In this document: positions 4,605 to 6,823 of the stretch, in pieces
Layout: each line of letters opens with the position of its first letter
Position numbering within the stretch: the first letter of the stretch is position 1
DNA from: Nostoc sp. CHAB 5715
Lineage (GTDB): Bacteria; Cyanobacteriota; Cyanobacteriia; Cyanobacteriales; Nostocaceae
DNA: 6,823 bases
Direction: 5' to 3'
Assembly (NCBI RefSeq): GCF_020829685.1
Contig: NZ_JAIVFR010000352.1
Location: forward strand, 1 to 6,823
Notes under the pieces: model-generated
The model's input: only the letters and a program-made list of their open reading frames with translations
What the model was told of the DNA's origin: nothing
Databases searched by the model: none
Program-made: the position numbers and the translations under genes

Positions 4605-5741
4605 ATGCCTCAAGCTCTCGATCAAGTCGATTACGATACTCTCGATGCCGCAAAACAACGCTTCATCGATGCCGCAAAACGCACCCTTGGCTTTGCAAGC
4701 GCCTATGGCATCGTGCCTGCATCGGGTCTGGGAGCAAGTGCTAACGCTTTCAGCTTCAACCTTGCTCCGTTTCTAGAGGCGGGGGCTAGAGAACTTTCGA
4801 TGACACTTGTCCCCGAAGGACTGGGTACAGCAGACGATACCCGACCTGACGACCTTTCCGAAGAAGAAATTCGACGATTTTGGTGGAATATTGGTATCAA
4901 GATCATCTCGTGTCTTACAAACGATGCCGCAACCTCAGGTATGCAGACTATACTTCTCGGTTTATATCTGCCGTCGAGTACTCCTGAAACGATCTTCACC
5001 CCCGCCTTTCTTGATGGGTTTCTGGATGGAGTAGTTGAGGGATGCAAACGAGTTGGATGTGTGTATCTCTCAGGGGAAACTCCTCAACTAAAAACGAAGA
5101 TGATTCCAGGTCGGCTCGACATCGCAGGCTCGGTTTTTGGGGTTATGCCACCTGGTGTCGCTCCCATTGATAGCTCGCGTCTGGATGCCGGAAATACCAT
5201 TGTTCTTGTCGAAAGTTCGGGGCCTCATGAGAACGGCTTTACCCCACTGCGAAAGCTCGCCCAGTCCCTCCCTGATGGCTATAGAACAAAACTTCCAAGT
5301 GGGCAGGAGTTCTGGGAAGCGATGAATGCCGCTTCGTATCTTTACACGCCGCTTGTGCAGGCGGTGCTTGGTGAGGGAATTCGTCCCACCGCGATGGAGA
5401 ACATCACTGGACATGGATGGCAAAAGCTGATGCGGTCGGTGAAGCCGCTCCGGTATATCATTGAAACGATGCTCCCAGTGCCGGAGATATTTACATTTGT
5501 TGAGGGTCATCTTGAGGGCGGGGCAACGACGATGCTTTCTGTGTTCAATTACGGAGCAGGATTTGCATTCTATACAGAGTCAGAGCAGGATGCAGAGAGG
5601 ATTGTCATCCTTGCAAGAGAACGTAAGCTTACGGCCGTGATTGCTGGAAGGGTTGAAGCATCCCTTACCCGCGAGGTAGTGGTAGAACCGCTTGGTGTCA
5701 CCTTGAAGGGAGATTCTTTTGGAATTGCGCGAGGGGTATAG
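4605..5741 (+). CDS. PurM-like (AIR synthase-related) protein
   Basis: The 378 residues follow the PurM layout (phosphoribosylformylglycinamidine cyclo-ligase, purine synthesis) but are longer than the usual ~345 and diverge at key places. Visible are SGLGASANAFSF (40-51, the GGFGA loop), EGLGTADD (71-78, where PurM has DGVGTK), CLTNDAATSG (103-112, PurM CVNDL), SGETPQL (156-162, PurM GGETAEMPG), SSGPHENGF (204-212, PurM SSGLHSNG), ITGHG (267-271, PurM ITGGG) and FNYGAGFAF (314-322). The loss of the motif Lys and the Asp-to-Glu change at 71 suggest a paralogue with a different substrate, not the housekeeping enzyme. No membrane part. Codons are more GC-rich than in sodB or panC-cmk, and there is no HIP1 site. 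It begins 8 nt after a repeat cluster and has no clear Shine-Dalgarno site. Start ATG 4605 fits the VDYDTLDA opening. Family sure, substrate unknown. Confidence 0.85.
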   Translation: MPQALDQVDYDTLDAAKQRFIDAAKRTLGFASAYGIVPASGLGASANAFSFNLAPFLEAGARELSMTLVPEGLGTADDTRPDDLSEEEIRRFWWNIGIKIISCLTNDAATSGMQTILLGLYLPSSTPETIFTPAFLDGFLDGVVEGCKRVGCVYLSGETPQLKTKMIPGRLDIAGSVFGVMPPGVAPIDSSRLDAGNTIVLVESSGPHENGFTPLRKLAQSLPDGYRTKLPSGQEFWEAMNAASYLYTPLVQAVLGEGIRPTAMENITGHGWQKLMRSVKPLRYIIETMLPVPEIFTFVEGHLEGGATTMLSVFNYGAGFAFYTESEQDAERIVILARERKLTAVIAGRVEASLTREVVVEPLGVTLKGDSFGIARGV

Positions 5742-5792
5742 TGATTCAGGAGCGATCGCTAGTTTTCTTGAAGTTATTGTAGACTGACTTAT

Positions 5793-5870
5793 GCGATGCC
5801 TGCGGTGGTCACTGAGCCTTGGGAGAGCGTAGCCGAAGGGCGCAGCCGAAGTGTGGTCTACGCCTACGCT
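5793..5870. repeat. Dispersed GCGTAGCC-type repeat with inverted ends
   Basis: GCGTAGCCGAAG (5827-5838) is repeated with one change as GCGCAGCCGAAG (5840-5851). AGCGTAG (5826-5832) is the exact reverse complement of CTACGCT (5864-5870), and a further CTACGC lies at 5858-5863. Together with GCGATGCCTGCGG (5793-5805) this is the mixed composition of GC-rich dispersed repeats between genes in Nostoc-like genomes. A reading frame through it is not a gene. Confidence 0.65.
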
Positions 5871-6147
5871 GAAGTCATTACTAGTTATCTAAATTAGTGT
5901 AATTACTGAGAATAATTATGTTTTTTATACGTAAAATATAGTTGGATTGCAGGCTTATTAAAGAAAATTACTCTCTTCAGTCTTGAAATGTAAGTCATTT
6001 AGCACAACTACTATAGGCGTATTTATATAAATTTATATGCAAGATTTATTACTACTTATGTTAAAAGTAGTGCAAATTACGCATGACTACTGAGGTTAAG
6101 ATTTGCTAACGTAGTCTTAACATATTGAAAAATTTGCTGAGAAAGCT
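5871..6147. other. AT-rich spacer, no gene seen
   Basis: AT-rich sequence with stops in every frame and no recognisable tRNA, array or element end. GTTAAGA and TCTTAAC form a 7-bp inverted repeat around 6094-6122. It probably contains the upstream control region of the PHP-domain gene. Confidence 0.55.
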
Positions 6148-6193
6148 GAGAAAGTAGCAGCCAACACTAATTATTTAGTGCTGAGTCTTTCTC
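6148..6193 (+). promoter_or_regulatory. Hairpin in the leader of the PHP-domain gene
   Basis: GAGAAAG (6148-6154) pairs with CTTTCTC (6187-6193), CAG (6158-6160) with CTG (6181-6183), and CACTAA (6165-6170) with TTAGTG (6175-6180) over TTAT, 16 pairs in all with two internal bulges. A 9-bp tandem repeat, GCTGAGAAA at 6136-6144 and 6145-6153, overlaps the left arm, so either copy could take part in pairing. The hairpin ends 58 nt before the ATG. No T-tract follows directly, so a terminator is not clear. Confidence 0.35.
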
Positions 6194-6251
6194 ATCTGTA
6201 GATGTACCGTTTTAGTGTGTTAAAAAGATATATTTTTGTTCAGAGGGGGTT

Positions 6252-6823
6252 ATGGTTGTAAATTTGGCCCGAACTACTGCTTCCACAGAACTTTTGAAGC
6301 AAGTATTCCAAAACATTGATGCACAAAGTTGTCCAAGGTTATTCAACTTTCACATGCACACTGTCTACTCGGATGGTAGGTTGCAGCCTAGTGCATTGAT
6401 GGAGCAGGCGATCGCTATTGGACTAAAAGGGTTAGCCATCACCGATCATCATGGTATTATCGGCTATCAAGCGGCAGTTGCTTGGTTAGAAGACTGGAAG
6501 TGGAATAATCCTGGTGCAAGCACTCCTTACTTGTGGAGTGGTGTAGAAATTAATGCCAGCCTTTTGGATATAGAAGTTCACATTTTGGCTTACGCTTTTA
6601 CACCAGAACACCCTAGCATGAAGCCTTATCTCCAAAGAAGGCCGACTACAGGGCAAGAATATCAAGCAAGTAACGTAATTGCTGCTATTCATGAAGCTGG
6701 GGGATTGGCAGTTCTGGCTCATCCGGCTCGTTACAAGCGATCGCTTTTTGACTTAATTCCAGCTGCGTCCCAAAAGGGCATTGATGGCGTGGAAACTTTC
6801 TACGCCTACAATAACCCTAACCC
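6252..6823 (+). CDS. PHP-domain metal-dependent phosphoesterase, N-terminal part (runs off window)
   Basis: The frame from ATG 6252 is open to the edge, giving 190 residues of an incomplete protein. It shows the polymerase-and-histidinol-phosphatase domain motifs in order: FHMHTVYSDG (33-42, first metal-binding HxH), AITDHHG (62-68), SGVEIN (96-101), VHILAY (109-114) and VLAHPAR (154-160). PHP proteins of this stand-alone type bind divalent metals and hydrolyse phosphate esters or small nucleotides; the substrate here cannot be told. The 30 residues before the domain are not membrane-like. AGAGGGGG ends two bases before the ATG, a tight spacing, but no better in-frame ATG exists before Met35 inside the metal motif. 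Two HIP1 sites (6408 and 6737) mark it as resident cyanobacterial DNA. It probably has its own promoter in the 510-bp spacer. Confidence 0.9.
   Translation, partial: MVVNLARTTASTELLKQVFQNIDAQSCPRLFNFHMHTVYSDGRLQPSALMEQAIAIGLKGLAITDHHGIIGYQAAVAWLEDWKWNNPGASTPYLWSGVEINASLLDIEVHILAYAFTPEHPSMKPYLQRRPTTGQEYQASNVIAAIHEAGGLAVLAHPARYKRSLFDLIPAASQKGIDGVETFYAYNNPN

Larger units (their letters stand above)
1791..6744. repeat. HIP1 octamers (GCGATCGC), seven copies
   Basis: Exact copies begin at 1791, 1931, 2153, 2291, 5752, 6408 and 6737; one-mismatch forms occur at 1983 and 2585. HIP1 is a highly iterated palindrome that marks many cyanobacterial genomes. Four are in panC-cmk and two in the PHP gene; none is in 1-734 or in the PurM-like gene. 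The short sodB gene also lacks one, so absence alone is weak evidence of transfer. Confidence 0.9.

Noticed and set aside
5088..5510. 140-codon minus-strand frame inside the PurM-like gene
   Set aside because: It is a shadow of the sense frame, which contains all the family motifs.
5742..6251. tRNA or small-RNA gene in the long spacer
   Set aside because: I found no cloverleaf arms or tRNA consensus; only a dispersed repeat and a hairpin are visible.
6486..6722. 78-codon minus-strand frame inside the PHP gene
   Set aside because: It is antisense to a frame with clear metal-binding motifs.

Overview
The window looks like a contig from a filamentous, probably heterocyst-forming, cyanobacterium (Nostocales type). 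The support is a fused panC-cmk gene, typical of cyanobacteria; seven exact copies of the HIP1 octamer GCGATCGC; tandem heptanucleotide repeats of several families; small inverted-repeat elements carrying the CAATACCGTTC(A/G)GTTAAG terminus; and an iron superoxide dismutase with close cyanobacterial character. No ribosomal or tRNA gene is visible.

Layout. Bases 1 to about 275 do not fit the rest: their minus strand encodes a piece of a heparinase II/III-family protein of alphaproteobacterial style. This fuses, at roughly 265-300, to a 5'-truncated cyanobacterial RlpA-like gene that runs to 734. A repeat-dense spacer follows (720-971: heptads in both orientations plus one end of a small inverted-repeat element). 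Next is a short leader with a perfect 10-bp inverted repeat that overlaps the likely ribosome-binding site of panC-cmk (1067-2674). An AT-rich gap with a hairpin precedes sodB (3211-3813). A second repeat-rich spacer holds GTCGGAA heptads, GC-rich small hairpins, an intrinsic terminator and an apparently complete ~102-bp inverted-repeat element flanked by a 10-11 bp direct repeat. It leads to a 68-codon conserved-looking small gene (4297-4503). More heptads and a degenerate palindrome separate this from a PurM/AIR-synthase-like paralogue (4605-5741), whose codon use is more GC-rich than its neighbours and which has no HIP1 site. A ~510-bp spacer with another dispersed repeat and a hairpin precedes a PHP-domain protein gene that runs off the right edge (6252-6823).

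Function. All genes from 276 onward lie on the plus strand, but the large spacers, hairpins and repeats between them argue for separate transcription units rather than one operon. Pantothenate/CMP metabolism, superoxide detoxification, cell-wall remodelling and a metal-dependent phosphoesterase are unrelated housekeeping-type roles. I see no defence, secretion or biosynthetic cluster. The points most worth a second look are the chimeric left end, the PurM-like paralogue with altered nucleotide-binding residues, the panC leader inverted repeat, and the small mobile element that creates a false N-terminus on the 68-codon gene.
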